Shown here: positions 16,742-25,961 of the stretch, in pieces | Numbering within the stretch: the first letter of the stretch is position 1 | How the letters are laid out: each line of letters begins with the position of its first letter | Assembly (NCBI RefSeq): GCF_001742225.1 | Contig: NZ_CP017078.1 | Location: forward strand, 290,887 to 354,886 | From: Novosphingobium resinovorum | GTDB lineage: Bacteria > Pseudomonadota > Alphaproteobacteria > Sphingomonadales > Sphingomonadaceae | Direction of reading: 5' to 3' | DNA: 64,000 nt | Notes under the pieces: model-generated | Databases searched by the model: none | The model's input: only the letters and a program-made list of their open reading frames with translations | What the model was told of the DNA's origin: nothing | Translations under genes and position numbers: made by a program

Positions 16742-17973
16742 TCGTTCGGGCTGCCCCTCTTGCCCTCGCAGCCAGCGCCGTACTGGCGTCGCAGGCGCAC
16801 GCGCAAGCTGCTCTGGAGTATGTCGTCCAGCGCGCAGGCAACCGCGATCAGAGCGGACATATCCTTGTCGATGTGCGCGTTCTCAATGCCGGGGCGGCCG
16901 CGCAGGAGGTTCGCCTTCCCGACGAGGTTGCGGCCGATCTGGTCAGCAACGGCACGTATCGAAAGGTCTGGCTGCAACGAGGCGAAAAACAGGCTGCGGT
17001 TCTGACGATCCGGGCCAATGGCTTTGCGGCGGCGCGCTACCGGATCGACTTTCAGGACGTCATGGACGGCGCGGCCTTGTCCATTCCCTCCTGGTCAACG
17101 CAGCAAATCCTCCTGACGATCGGCGTCGATCCTGAGGCCGACCGCTCTGCCCCGGTCGCCCTGACTGCCGCGCCCTCGCTCACGCCTCCGACCTCTCCGC
17201 AGATATCGCCAGACTCCGTCACACCATCGCCGACAGACCGAACCCGGGGCAATGCTTTCATCCCCAATCTCTCGGTCTACGAACCGATCTATGCGGTCTA
17301 TGGCCCCGGCACCAACACCGACGCACGCATCCAGATCAGTTTCAAATATCAGCTGTTCGGAAGTCGAGCGCGGATGGACCGCTCTCCCTCGCTGATCGAC
17401 GGCCTCTATTTCGCCTATACCCAGCGCATGTTCTGGGACGTGGCGGCGAAATCCTCGCCCTTCCGCAATATCGATTATCAACCCGAGCTCTTCTATCTCT
17501 CGCCTGCCCTGCCCGTGTCAGATAAGGCCACGATCAGCGGCCAGATCGGCCTTCGCCATGAGTCCAATGGACGCGATGGCGCAGCCTCGCGCAGCCTCAA
17601 CATGCTCTATCTGGCCCCGATGGCCGGCTTCTCGCTCGGCGAGGACCGAAGGCTGACGATCGCGCCGCGGCTGTGGCTCTATCTCGGAAACCTTTCGGAC
17701 AATCCTGACATTCGCCGATATCGCGGCAATAGCGGGCTTTTCATTGAGGCCAGCGAGGATGATGGGCTGCGCGTCTCGGCTTCTACCCGTCTCAACCTGG
17801 GTAGCGGCAAGGGAGCTCTGACCGCCGAGCTCTCCTACCCGTTCCGGCGTATCCTGGGCGGAGGCCCGGACTTCTATCTCTTCGGCCAGGGCTTCACCGG
17901 CTATGGCGAAAATCTGCTCGACTATAACAAGCACGTGACGCGCCTGCGGATCGGCGTGGCGCTCGTGCGATGA
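16738..17973 (+). CDS. pldA: Outer-membrane phospholipase A (PldA family)
   Basis: The 411-residue protein has a signal peptide (cut near AQA, residues 21-25). An N-terminal domain of about 120 residues and a Pro/Thr/Ser linker come before a C-terminal beta-barrel (about 172-411). The active site is clear: His274 and Ser276 in LRHESNGRDG and Asn288 in RSLNMLY. The 14-residue His-Asn spacing equals that of E. coli PldA (His142, Ser144, Asn156). It should hydrolyse acyl chains from outer-leaflet phospholipids. The start is GTG, overlapping the fabI stop. It is unusual inside a PHA operon and may supply fatty acids or remodel the membrane. Confidence 0.87.
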   Translation: MIVRAAPLALAASAVLASQAHAQAALEYVVQRAGNRDQSGHILVDVRVLNAGAAAQEVRLPDEVAADLVSNGTYRKVWLQRGEKQAAVLTIRANGFAAARYRIDFQDVMDGAALSIPSWSTQQILLTIGVDPEADRSAPVALTAAPSLTPPTSPQISPDSVTPSPTDRTRGNAFIPNLSVYEPIYAVYGPGTNTDARIQISFKYQLFGSRARMDRSPSLIDGLYFAYTQRMFWDVAAKSSPFRNIDYQPELFYLSPALPVSDKATISGQIGLRHESNGRDGAASRSLNMLYLAPMAGFSLGEDRRLTIAPRLWLYLGNLSDNPDIRRYRGNSGLFIEASEDDGLRVSASTRLNLGSGKGALTAELSYPFRRILGGGPDFYLFGQGFTGYGENLLDYNKHVTRLRIGVALVR

Positions 17974-17992
17974 ACGCTCAAGGAGGTATAGC

Positions 17993-18970
17993 GTGAAGCT
18001 GCGGGGCCCTATCGTCATTCCCATTCTGGCCGTCGTCCTCATCGCCCTGGCTTTCGGGCTGTGGTGGATGTTTGGACGCACCGACAAGCTCCCCGATACC
18101 ATCGTGCGCGGCAACGGCCGTCTCGAGATGACGCGCACCGATATTGCCGCCAAATATCCTGGCCGCCTGATGTCGCTTGACGTCCATGAAGGTGATCTCG
18201 TCGGGGCGGGTCAGGTCATCGCCCGGCAGGATGATGTAGACCTCAAAACCCAACTCGCCGGAGCGCTTGCCAAGCGCGAACAGGCAGTATCCGCCCTCAT
18301 GCGCGCGCAAGGGGAGCTCGCCGCGCGGGACAGTCAGGCTCAGCTCGCCCGCATCGACTGGGTCGAGACCGGCAAGCTGCGGGAGCGTGACATGGTCTCG
18401 AACGTCGAGCTGGAGCAGCGTCGCCTGGCCTTGGTTGCTGCGCAAGGTGGCGCCCAGGCGGCGGGCGGCGGTGTCGGCGAGGCACGCTCGGCCATTGCCC
18501 AGGCCGACGCCCTGATCGCGCAAACCAGAGCCGGCCTTGCCGACCTGCGGATCATCGCACCGACGCCCGGGCGCGTCGAATATCGGATCGTCGAGCCTGG
18601 AACCATGTTGCCACCGGGCGGCAAGATCGTGTCGCTGGTCAATGCCGAGGATGCCTGGCTCACCATCTTCCTGCCCGCTTCGGTCGCCGGCAAGATCAGG
18701 ATCGGCGACGAGGCACGCATTCTTCCGCAGGGTTTTGGCGACGCCATTCCCGCGCGCGTCAGCTTCGTGGCGCCCGATGCGCAGTTCACGCCAAAATTCG
18801 TCGAGACGGCCAGCGAACGCGAGAACCTGTCCTACCGGGTGAAGCTGCAGATCGCGCCTGATCTCGCCCGTGGCCTGGACGGAAGGCTGAAAGCCGGCAT
18901 GACGGCGGACGGGTTCGTGCGCACCGATACGCGCCAGCCCTGGCCCGACCTCACCAAGATCGACAAATGA
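17993..18970 (+). CDS. HlyD-type membrane fusion protein (YhiI/YbhG-like)
   Basis: The 325-residue periplasmic adaptor has one N-terminal membrane helix (about 6-27). Lipoyl-type halves (YPGRLMSLDVHEGDLVGAGQVIARQ and LRIIAPTPGRVEYRIVEPGTML) flank a coiled-coil hairpin rich in Ala, Gln and Glu (about 80-180). The start is GTG at 17993, fixed by a very strong AAGGAGGT just upstream. It overlaps the next gene by ATGA. It should link the RbbA/YhhJ-like inner-membrane ABC exporter to the outer-membrane channel encoded at 22914. The substrate is unknown, and lipid or hydrophobic compounds are possible from context. Confidence 0.9.
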   Translation: MKLRGPIVIPILAVVLIALAFGLWWMFGRTDKLPDTIVRGNGRLEMTRTDIAAKYPGRLMSLDVHEGDLVGAGQVIARQDDVDLKTQLAGALAKREQAVSALMRAQGELAARDSQAQLARIDWVETGKLRERDMVSNVELEQRRLALVAAQGGAQAAGGGVGEARSAIAQADALIAQTRAGLADLRIIAPTPGRVEYRIVEPGTMLPPGGKIVSLVNAEDAWLTIFLPASVAGKIRIGDEARILPQGFGDAIPARVSFVAPDAQFTPKFVETASERENLSYRVKLQIAPDLARGLDGRLKAGMTADGFVRTDTRQPWPDLTKIDK

Positions 18971-21756
18971 TCCCGCCCGCTCAGATCCTCCCCGAAGAGG
19001 CGATACGGATCGAAAGCCTTTCGCATCGATATGGCGGTATCATCGCCCTGAACGAGGTTTCGCTCTCCCTGCCCAAGGGGAAGACCACCGCGCTGGTCGG
19101 GCCCGATGGCGTAGGCAAGTCGACGCTGCTCGGCCTCATATCCGGCGTGAAAAAGCTGCAAACGGGACGTCTTTCGGTTCTCGGCTTCGATCTCACCGAG
19201 CGTCGCAAGCGGGAGGAGTTCCTTTCCCGCGTCGCCTATATGCCCCAGGGGCTTGGTCGCAATCTCTACCCGACGCTTTCCGTCCGCGAGAATATCGACT
19301 TCTTTGGTCGCCTCTTCGGACTGTCTGCAGTCGAGCGGGAAGCGCATATGCGGCGCTTGCTGGACGCGACGGGGCTTGCACCCTTTCCGGACCGGCCCGC
19401 CGGCAAACTTTCGGGCGGCATGAAGCAGAAGCTGGGCCTGTGTTGCTCGCTGGTGCACGATCCGGATCTGCTCATCCTCGACGAACCCACCACGGGGGTA
19501 GACCCTCTTTCACGACGGCAGTTCTGGGAACTGGTGGATGCGATGTGCGCGGAGCGGCCGGACATGACCGTGCTGGTCTCCACGGCTTACATGGAAGAGG
19601 CAGAGCGCTTTGGCCACCTCGTGGCGATGGACGATGGCAAGGTGATCGCGCAAGGGGATACGCGCGAGATCATGCGTGACGCGGGCGCGGATACGCTCGA
19701 AGCCGCCTATGTTCGCCTGCTTCCGCAAGACAAGCGGCCATCGGGCGACGCGCTGGTCGTGCCGGCCTGGCAGGACAAGGGCGAAGCGCCGGCAATCGAG
19801 GCGCATGATCTGACGCGGCGCTTTGGTGATTTCGTAGCGGTCGATCATGTGAGCTTTCGCATCGGACGCGGCGAGATATTCGGTTTTCTGGGCTCGAACG
19901 GCTGCGGCAAGACCACGACCATGAAGATGCTGACCGGCCTGCTCGATGCGACGGACGGAACGGCCAGCCTTTTCGGGCGGCCGATCGCCCCCGGAGACAT
20001 GGAGACGCGCATGCGCGTGGGCTATATGTCGCAGGCCTTCTCGCTCTATGAAGAGCTTTCGGTTCGCCAGAACCTGGTCCTTCATGCGCGGCTCTATCGC
20101 GTGCCACGCCAGCAGGCAGGCGAACTGGTTTCGGCCGCGCTTGCCCAGTTCGAGCTCGAAGCCCATGCCGATGCCGTTCCCGCCGCTCTGCCGCTCGGCA
20201 TACGGCAACGCCTGCAACTCGCCGCCGCCTGCCTCCATCGACCCGAGATCCTGATCCTGGACGAGCCCACGTCCGGCGTCGATCCGGCGGCGCGCGACAT
20301 GTTCTGGCGCCATCTGATCCGCCTCTCGCGCGATGAAGGGGTAACGATCTTCGTCTCCACCCACTTCATGAACGAGGCGGAACGGTGCGACCGCATATCG
20401 CTGATGCATCGCGGGCGGGTTCTGGCGGTCGGCGCGCCGACGGAACTCACACAGCGATATGATGCGCAGCGGCTCGAGGATGCTTTTATCGCTGTCCTCG
20501 AGAAGGATAATGACGAAGCGCCGACTGCTTCCGCCCATCTGCCGGTCGATGCTTCGGTCGCTTCGTCCACTCCTGCCGCCGGTGCGCGATCGACGGCTCC
20601 CGGCCGGCCGCGATTACCAACCGCTGCCGGCAGCTGGCCGGGCTTCGCCTGGGCCTTTGCCCGGCGCGAAGCGACCGAACTCATGCGCGATCGCATCCGG
20701 CTCGCCTTCGCGCTGATCGGCCCGATCATCCTGCTGTGCATTGCAGCCTACAGCATTTCCTTCGACGTCCAGAATATCCGCCTTGCCGTTCTCGATCATG
20801 ACCGCAGTGCCGCCAGCCGTGACCTGCAACTTTATTTTGAAGGGTCACGCTATTTCCGGGTTGAGCCCGAACTTGCGAGCGACGCGGCCGCCGATCAGGC
20901 GCTGCGCGAGGCATCGACCAAGATGGTGCTGGACATACCCCCCGGCTTCGGACGCGATCTGACCGCAGGGCGGCGGCCCGCGGTCGACGTGCGGATCGAC
21001 GGCGCGAGTCCTTTCCCCGCGTCGAACGCCCGCGCTTATGCCGAGGCTGTTCTCCTTCGCTACGCAATGGACCAGTTGCGGTCCGCGCAGCCCTTCGCTG
21101 TGCCTGATCTCTCGTCCACAATCGAACCGCGCTTCATCTACAATCAGGAGTTTCGCAGCATCTACGCCATGGCGCCGGGCGTCCTGATGCTCTGCATGAT
21201 CCTCATTCCCGCGATGCTGACGGCCCTTGGGGTCGTGCGCGAAAAGGAAATCGGCTCGATCACCAATCTCTACGCTTCGCCGGCGAGCCTGGGCGCATTC
21301 CTGGTCGGCAAGCAGATGCCCTATGCCCTTCTTGCGATGACCAGTTTCGTGACGCTGATCCTGGTGACTGTCTTCATTTTGGGAGTACCGCTCAAGGGGT
21401 CCTTGCCGGCCCTTCTGATCGGCGGGTTCCTCTTCATTCTGTCTGTCACCGGGCTGGGGCTGATGATCTCGGCCTTTGTGCGCTCGCAGGTCGCCGCCAT
21501 CTTCGCGACATCCCTCATCTGTCTTATTCCGTCGGTGAACTTCTCCGGGCTCCTTTACCCCGTTTCCACCCTGACAGGCCCGAGCCATATCATCGGGCTG
21601 ACCTTCCCCTCCTCCTGGTTCCAGATCGTCAGTCTCGGCACATTCACCAAGGGTCTGGGCATGGCCAGTTTCGGCCAGGCCTATCTGGCCCTGATGGCGC
21701 TCGCATTCCTCTTCGTGGGCGGCGCACGCCTGATGCTGGGAAAGCAGGAGAAATGA
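18967..21756 (+). CDS. RbbA-like ABC transporter: two ATPase domains fused to a permease
   Basis: The 929-residue protein has NBD1 with Walker A GPDGVGKS (45-52), signature KLSGGMKQKLG and Walker B LLILDEPTTGVD. NBD2 follows with GSNGCGKTTT (near 300), a degenerate signature LGIRQRLQLA and ILILDEPTSGVD. The C-terminal ABC2-type permease (about 565-929) has one early helix, a large periplasmic loop and five late helices (SIYAMAPGVLMLCMILIPAM onward). This layout matches E. coli RbbA (YhiH), which has been described both as a ribosome-associated ATPase and as an exporter component. With YhiI- and YhhJ-like neighbours, export is the likelier role. Confidence 0.9.
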   Translation: MIPPAQILPEEAIRIESLSHRYGGIIALNEVSLSLPKGKTTALVGPDGVGKSTLLGLISGVKKLQTGRLSVLGFDLTERRKREEFLSRVAYMPQGLGRNLYPTLSVRENIDFFGRLFGLSAVEREAHMRRLLDATGLAPFPDRPAGKLSGGMKQKLGLCCSLVHDPDLLILDEPTTGVDPLSRRQFWELVDAMCAERPDMTVLVSTAYMEEAERFGHLVAMDDGKVIAQGDTREIMRDAGADTLEAAYVRLLPQDKRPSGDALVVPAWQDKGEAPAIEAHDLTRRFGDFVAVDHVSFRIGRGEIFGFLGSNGCGKTTTMKMLTGLLDATDGTASLFGRPIAPGDMETRMRVGYMSQAFSLYEELSVRQNLVLHARLYRVPRQQAGELVSAALAQFELEAHADAVPAALPLGIRQRLQLAAACLHRPEILILDEPTSGVDPAARDMFWRHLIRLSRDEGVTIFVSTHFMNEAERCDRISLMHRGRVLAVGAPTELTQRYDAQRLEDAFIAVLEKDNDEAPTASAHLPVDASVASSTPAAGARSTAPGRPRLPTAAGSWPGFAWAFARREATELMRDRIRLAFALIGPIILLCIAAYSISFDVQNIRLAVLDHDRSAASRDLQLYFEGSRYFRVEPELASDAAADQALREASTKMVLDIPPGFGRDLTAGRRPAVDVRIDGASPFPASNARAYAEAVLLRYAMDQLRSAQPFAVPDLSSTIEPRFIYNQEFRSIYAMAPGVLMLCMILIPAMLTALGVVREKEIGSITNLYASPASLGAFLVGKQMPYALLAMTSFVTLILVTVFILGVPLKGSLPALLIGGFLFILSVTGLGLMISAFVRSQVAAIFATSLICLIPSVNFSGLLYPVSTLTGPSHIIGLTFPSSWFQIVSLGTFTKGLGMASFGQAYLALMALAFLFVGGARLMLGKQEK

Positions 21757-22880
21757 CGCGCTGGATTCTCAACGTTGCGCTTCTGAGCGGCAAGGAACTG
21801 CGCAGTGTCATGAAGGATGTGACGCTGATGGCGCTTATCCTCTTCGCTTTCACCGTGGCGATCCAGCTTGTTGCGAACGGGGTACGCGCAGAGGTCATGA
21901 ACGCTTCGGTCGCGATCATGGACGAGGATCATTCCGAACTGTCGCGCCGGCTGCGCGATGCCATCCAGCAGCCCTATTTCAAACCACCCGAGGACATCGA
22001 GCGATCCGCGATCGGCCCTGCGATGAACAGCGGAAAATATATCTTCGTCATCGAAATCCCGCCCCGCTTCGAAGCCGATACGCTCGCGGGCCGGTCGCCT
22101 TCCGTCCAGATTCTCGTCGACGCGACCGCCATGACGCAGGCAGGTCTGGGCGCTGCCTATTTCCAGCAGATATTCGCGCAGGAAACGCTCGACTTCCTCC
22201 ATGCCCGGGGCCTCCTGGAGGCGCTGCCGGTCCAGGTCGAAAGCCGGATGCATTTCAATCCCAACGCCCAGTCGGCCTGGTATACCTCGGTCATGCAGAT
22301 CGTCACCAACGTGACGGTGCTCTCGATCATCCTCGTCGGCGCGGCGGTGATCCGTGAGCGTGAGCATGGCACGATCGAGCATCTGCTGGTGATGCCCGTG
22401 CGCGCCAGCGAGATCGCCTTCGCCAAGATCCTTGCCAACGGCCTCGTCATCCTGCTGGCCTCGATCGCGTCCCTCTGGTTCGTCGTTCATGGCGTTCTGG
22501 GCGTGCCGCTGACCGGATCTCTCCTGCTCTTCACTGCCGCGATGTTTCTCTACCTCTTCTCGGTCACCTCGCTCGGCATGTGGATGGCAACGCTCGCGCC
22601 ATCCATGCCGCAGTTCGGGCTCTTCGCAGTGCCCGTCTACGCCATCGCTTATCTGCTCTCGGGAGCGGCAACGCCGCTCGAGAGCATGCCCTCGGCGATC
22701 CGGACGATTGCGCTATGTCTGCCGACCACCCAGTTCGTCAGCCTCTCCCAGGCGATCCTCTATCGCGGCGCGGGCGTGCGAACGATCCTGCCGGAACTCG
22801 CGATCATCTGCGGCTCGGGCGTGTTCTTCGTGGCGATGGCCGTCAGCCGCTTCCGTTCGATGCTCTCAAGGCAGGGCTAA
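21753..22880 (+). CDS. ABC2-type permease (YhhJ-like)
   Basis: The 375-residue integral membrane protein has an N-terminal helix (about 25-47) and a periplasmic domain (about 50-170). Five to six C-terminal helices start at TNVTVLSIILVGAAVIRERE and end near residue 370. The motif VIREREHGTIEHLLVMPV is typical of ABC-2 transporter permeases. It overlaps the RbbA-like gene by ATGA and should pair with its fused permease half, making an asymmetric transporter. Its stop is followed at once by an 11-codon frame and then the outer-membrane channel gene. Confidence 0.9.
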   Translation: MTRWILNVALLSGKELRSVMKDVTLMALILFAFTVAIQLVANGVRAEVMNASVAIMDEDHSELSRRLRDAIQQPYFKPPEDIERSAIGPAMNSGKYIFVIEIPPRFEADTLAGRSPSVQILVDATAMTQAGLGAAYFQQIFAQETLDFLHARGLLEALPVQVESRMHFNPNAQSAWYTSVMQIVTNVTVLSIILVGAAVIREREHGTIEHLLVMPVRASEIAFAKILANGLVILLASIASLWFVVHGVLGVPLTGSLLLFTAAMFLYLFSVTSLGMWMATLAPSMPQFGLFAVPVYAIAYLLSGAATPLESMPSAIRTIALCLPTTQFVSLSQAILYRGAGVRTILPELAIICGSGVFFVAMAVSRFRSMLSRQG

Positions 22881-22913
22881 AGGTCATGGATGACATCACC
22901 CAGGAAAATCAGA

Positions 22914-24320
22914 ATGCATAGCCAATTGCTTCCTCCATCGCTCGCGCTGCTGCTCACCGCTTGCGCCAGCGTCCCGAACACGCCCGCGCACGCGCCACGC
23001 ATCACTCCGCCCAATCGCCTGGATGCGGCGGCGGCGAACGACGCGGCAATAACCGGGACAGACCGCTGGTGGACGGCGTGGGGCGATCCCGCTCTTGATG
23101 CGCTGGTCGAGAAATCGCTCGAAGCAAACGCCGATATCCGCGCTGCAAAGGCCCATGTCGCCGCCGCGCGTGCGCTAGTCACTGTCGCGGAATCGGCGCT
23201 TTATCCTACCGTTGCCGCAAATGGCACAGCGTGGGCCAGTCAGAGCGATGCCGGGATCGATGACAAGTGGCAGGCCATGCTGCCGTCGCTGTCCGGAAAC
23301 AGCGGCAGTGGATATCTGGTGGGTCTTGGAGCCACCTGGGAGGCTGACCTGTTCGGTGGACGCCATGCCGACGCCGAAATGGCGCGCGCGCTTTCCGAAA
23401 GCACCGCACGAACGGCCGATGGCGTCAGGCTCATGGTCGCCGCCGATGTCGTCGAAAATTATCAGCAGCTGCAGGGGCTGAGGCGGCGCCTCGATGTCCT
23501 CGATCGCAGCGAGGCTACGGCCAGTCGCCTTGTCGATTATGCGGCCGCCCGGCAGCGGACGGGCGCCGCGACAGCGGCCGATGTCACCCGCGCCCGCAAT
23601 GGACTGGAGGCGCTGCGCGCCTCCCGCCCGGCCCTCACATCCCTCGTCGATGCGCGCAAGCGGCGACTGGCCGTGCTGGCGGGCGACGTCCCCGAACAGG
23701 CGCCGGATATGGTCGCCTCCGCCACTTTTGAGACGCCAGATGCGCCCACCGGGCAACTTCCTTCCGACATTCTTGATCGCCGGCCTGATGTCGCGGCGCG
23801 ATCATGGCTGGTGAACGCGCGTGCGGCGCGCCTCAAGAGCCTGAAGGCCGATCTGCTTCCGCGCTTCGCCATCCATTTTCTGGGGCAGAACGGGCATATC
23901 GAACTGGGCGCCCTGCCGGGCTATGGCGGAACCGGAGGTCTGGTCGGCCTTTCCGCATCGATGCCGCTTTTCAATGCCGGAAGGTTGCAGGCCAGTGTCA
24001 AGGCGGGCGATGCCGAACTTGAGGCTGCTCTCGCCAATTATGACCAGGCCATGCTGTCGGCGCTCGAGGAAGTTGAATCCGCTTATGGTTTTCGGGCGGG
24101 GCTGGACGAACGCCTGGCCGGGCTTATCCGTACATCCGACATGGCCCGCCGACGCGCCGACCAGCTGGCGATATTGTACGATGCCGGACGCACGCAGTTG
24201 GGCGATGTGTTGCAGGCCCGATTGGATGCGCTCTCGGACGAGGACAAGATGGAACAGACCCGCATCGCACAAGGAACGGCAACCGTTCAGCTCTATCGTG
24301 CACTGGGGGGCGGCTGGTAA
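22914..24320 (+). CDS. NodT/TolC-family outer-membrane efflux lipoprotein
   Basis: The 468-residue protein starts MHSQLLPPSLALLLTACAS, a lipoprotein signal with lipobox LLTAC. Two OEP repeats follow (about 40-240 and 250-468), with landmarks WWTAWGDPALDALV, LGATWEADLFGG, LPSDILDRRPDVAARSWLVNARAAR and LSASMPLFNAGR. It forms the outer-membrane channel for the preceding HlyD/ABC genes. ATG 22914 was chosen because AGGAAA precedes it and the lipoprotein signal begins there. It is the last gene of the operon, and no clear terminator hairpin follows. Confidence 0.9.
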   Translation: MHSQLLPPSLALLLTACASVPNTPAHAPRITPPNRLDAAAANDAAITGTDRWWTAWGDPALDALVEKSLEANADIRAAKAHVAAARALVTVAESALYPTVAANGTAWASQSDAGIDDKWQAMLPSLSGNSGSGYLVGLGATWEADLFGGRHADAEMARALSESTARTADGVRLMVAADVVENYQQLQGLRRRLDVLDRSEATASRLVDYAAARQRTGAATAADVTRARNGLEALRASRPALTSLVDARKRRLAVLAGDVPEQAPDMVASATFETPDAPTGQLPSDILDRRPDVAARSWLVNARAARLKSLKADLLPRFAIHFLGQNGHIELGALPGYGGTGGLVGLSASMPLFNAGRLQASVKAGDAELEAALANYDQAMLSALEEVESAYGFRAGLDERLAGLIRTSDMARRRADQLAILYDAGRTQLGDVLQARLDALSDEDKMEQTRIAQGTATVQLYRALGGGW

Positions 24321-24627
24321 GGTTGCGCCGGGCCGCTCGGCCAGCGTCGAGGTCTGCTTTTCCGCCTTTTGAGGGCCACGCAGATCGACGAACTCAGCTG
24401 ACCGATCACGACAAAATGCAGGTCGCTGAGTGACGCTGCAGGATCAACCTCATGATGTGACTGGGAAAAATGCGGCCTCGTATCAATTTTCCAGTCATCA
24501 ATTAGGTGCCAGGCACAGTGGAATAAAATCTAAAGGTCAACTGTGCTATTCCTGCTTTAGAGCTATGAGAGCGCGCATGCGCCGAACAGAATAGGTGAGC
24601 CATGAAGGAGTTTCTCGAACGTGCGGC
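24321..24627. other. Gene-free stretch before the IS3 element
   Basis: No convincing gene. CACAGT and ACTGTG lie about 20 bp apart near 24515-24545. ATG 24602 opens a short frame (MKEFLERAA) that runs into the IS3 left end, so this may be the 5' stub of an interrupted gene. Confidence 0.35.
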
Positions 24628-24661
24628 TGATCTGCCCCCACCGAGTGGCCCGATTGGTTTG

Positions 24662-25573
24662 TTAGTGGATTAAGCCCATCGCCGCCATATCCGGACGGAG
24701 GTGGAGCGAAGCGGAACCGGAGGCCGGATATGGCGGTGTCGCCGTTTCCGGTGCCGGCGGTCGGTAGCCCAGGCTGCTGTGAGGGCGAACGGTGTTGTAA
24801 TGCCGCCGCCATGCCTCGATCAGCACCTTGGCCTCAGCGAGGCTGTAGAAGATCTCGCCGTTGAGCAGTTCGTCGCGAAGCGACCCATTGAAGCTTTCGT
24901 TATAGCCATTCTCCCATGGTGATCCCGGGGTGATATAGAGCGTCTTCACGCCGATCTGCCCCAACCATTTCTGGACGGCGGTCGCGATAAACTCGCTACC
25001 ATTATCGGATCGTATATGCGCTGGTGGCCCACGCGAGATGAACAGGTCAGCCAGCGCCGCCAGCACATCCTCGTGTTTGAGCTGCCGGGCAACGATGAGT
25101 GCCAGGCATTCCCTGCTGGCCTCGTCGATGATCGTCAGAATCCGGAACTTGCGGCCATCGTGCGTGCGCCCTTCGACGAAGTCGTAGGCCCACACATGCC
25201 CGGGATACTCAGGCCGCAAGCGGATACATGATCCGTCGTTGAGCCACAGGCGTCCCCGTTTGGGCTGACGCAGCGGGACCTTCAGTCCTTCGCGTCGCCA
25301 TATCCGCTCGACCCGTTTGTGGTTCACCGTCCACCCCGCATGGCATAGCAACGCCGTCACTCGGCGGTAGCCATAGCGGCCATATTGCTTCGCCAGCGCG
25401 ACGATGTCCTCCGTGAGCGCCTGTTCGTCATCTGCCCCACGCGGCACCTTGCGCTGTGTCGATCGATGCTGCCCCAGCACCCGGCATATCCGTCGCTCGG
25501 ACACCCGGATCGGCAAATCTCGTCGCAACTGATCGATGCAGCGCCGCCGCCGCGCGGGGCTCAGAAGTTTCCC
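24662..25573 (-). CDS. IS3-family transposase, OrfB catalytic part
   Basis: The product is expressed as a fusion to OrfA by -1 frameshifting at GGGAAAC (25567-25573). It has the DDE integrase core: Asp in [13 protein letters not shown], Asp in [10 protein letters not shown] and Glu in [16 protein letters not shown], the canonical IS3 series. It ends with [22 protein letters not shown]. About 303 residues follow the slip site. The frame is intact, so the element may be active. Confidence 0.93.
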   Translation of the reverse strand, partial: GKLLSPARRRRCIDQLRRDLPIRVSERRICRVLGQHRSTQRKVPRGADDEQALTEDIVALAKQYGRYGYRRVTALLCHAGWTVNHKRVERIWRREGLKVPLRQPKRGRLWLNDGSCIRLRPEYPGHVWAYDFVEGRTHDGRKFRILTIIDEASRECLALIVARQLKHEDVLAALADLFISRGPPAHIRSDNGSEFIATAVQKWLGQIGVKTLYITPGSPWENGYNESFNGSLRDELLNGEIFYSLAEAKVLIEAWRRHYNTVRPHSSLGYRPPAPETATPPYPASGSASLHLRPDMAAMGLIH

Positions 25574-25839
25574 TTGGCAGCTTCCTGCAAGATCAGCTTG
25601 TCCAACGTCAGATCCGAAATCGCCCGGCGTAGCCGCTGGTTCTCTTTCTCCAGATCCTTCATCCGCCTCGCCTGGTCGGTCTTCAGGCCACCATATTCCT
25701 TGCGCCAGCGATAGTATGTCTGCTCGCTGACTGCGATCCGGCGGCACGCCTCTGCTGTCGAGGCTCCCTGCGCCAGAACAATCTCAACTTCACGCAGCTT
25801 GCCGATAATTTCTTCCGGCTTGTGCTTCTTGCTCGGCAT
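25561..25839 (-). CDS. IS3-family OrfA
   Basis: The 92-residue protein has an HTH ([24 protein letters not shown], about 29-52) and a leucine-zipper-like helix ([23 protein letters not shown]). It recognises the IS ends. It terminates just after the G-GGA-AAC slippery heptamer, which lets ribosomes shift into orfB. Confidence 0.93.
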   Translation of the reverse strand: MPSKKHKPEEIIGKLREVEIVLAQGASTAEACRRIAVSEQTYYRWRKEYGGLKTDQARRMKDLEKENQRLRRAISDLTLDKLILQEAAKGNF

Positions 25840-25944
25840 TCATCGTCCCTTTCGTGGTCCAAACTATCATAGTCTCTGGGCCACTCAGCGGGGGGCAGAT
25901 CATGCTTTGGGTGTCAAATTCATGATCAGCATATATAACGAATA

Positions 25945-25961
25945 ATAGACCAGTCGTCTAT
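25945..25961. promoter_or_regulatory. ATAGAC/GTCTAT palindrome (NemR-like operator)
   Basis: ATAGAC (25945-25950) and GTCTAT (25956-25961) flank CAGTC in AT-rich DNA just right of the IS3 element. NemR-type TetR repressors bind similar TAGAC-GTCTA palindromes (recalled). The gene it once controlled is probably lost, since only recombinase debris follows. Confidence 0.4.

Larger units (their letters stand above)
24628..25902 (-). mobile_element. IS3-family insertion sequence, IS407-like
   Basis: The two ends are inverted copies. The left one begins TGATCTGCCCCC followed by ACCGAGTGGCCC, and the right one read inward begins TGATCTGCCCCCC followed by GCTGAGTGGCCC. The span is 1275 bp and holds overlapping orfA and orfB. 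TGA-CTGCCCCC ends are usual for the IS407 group (recalled). The flanking bases (CGGC left, TGCT right) do not form a duplication, so the insertion has been followed by rearrangement or the flanks were exchanged. Confidence 0.88.
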
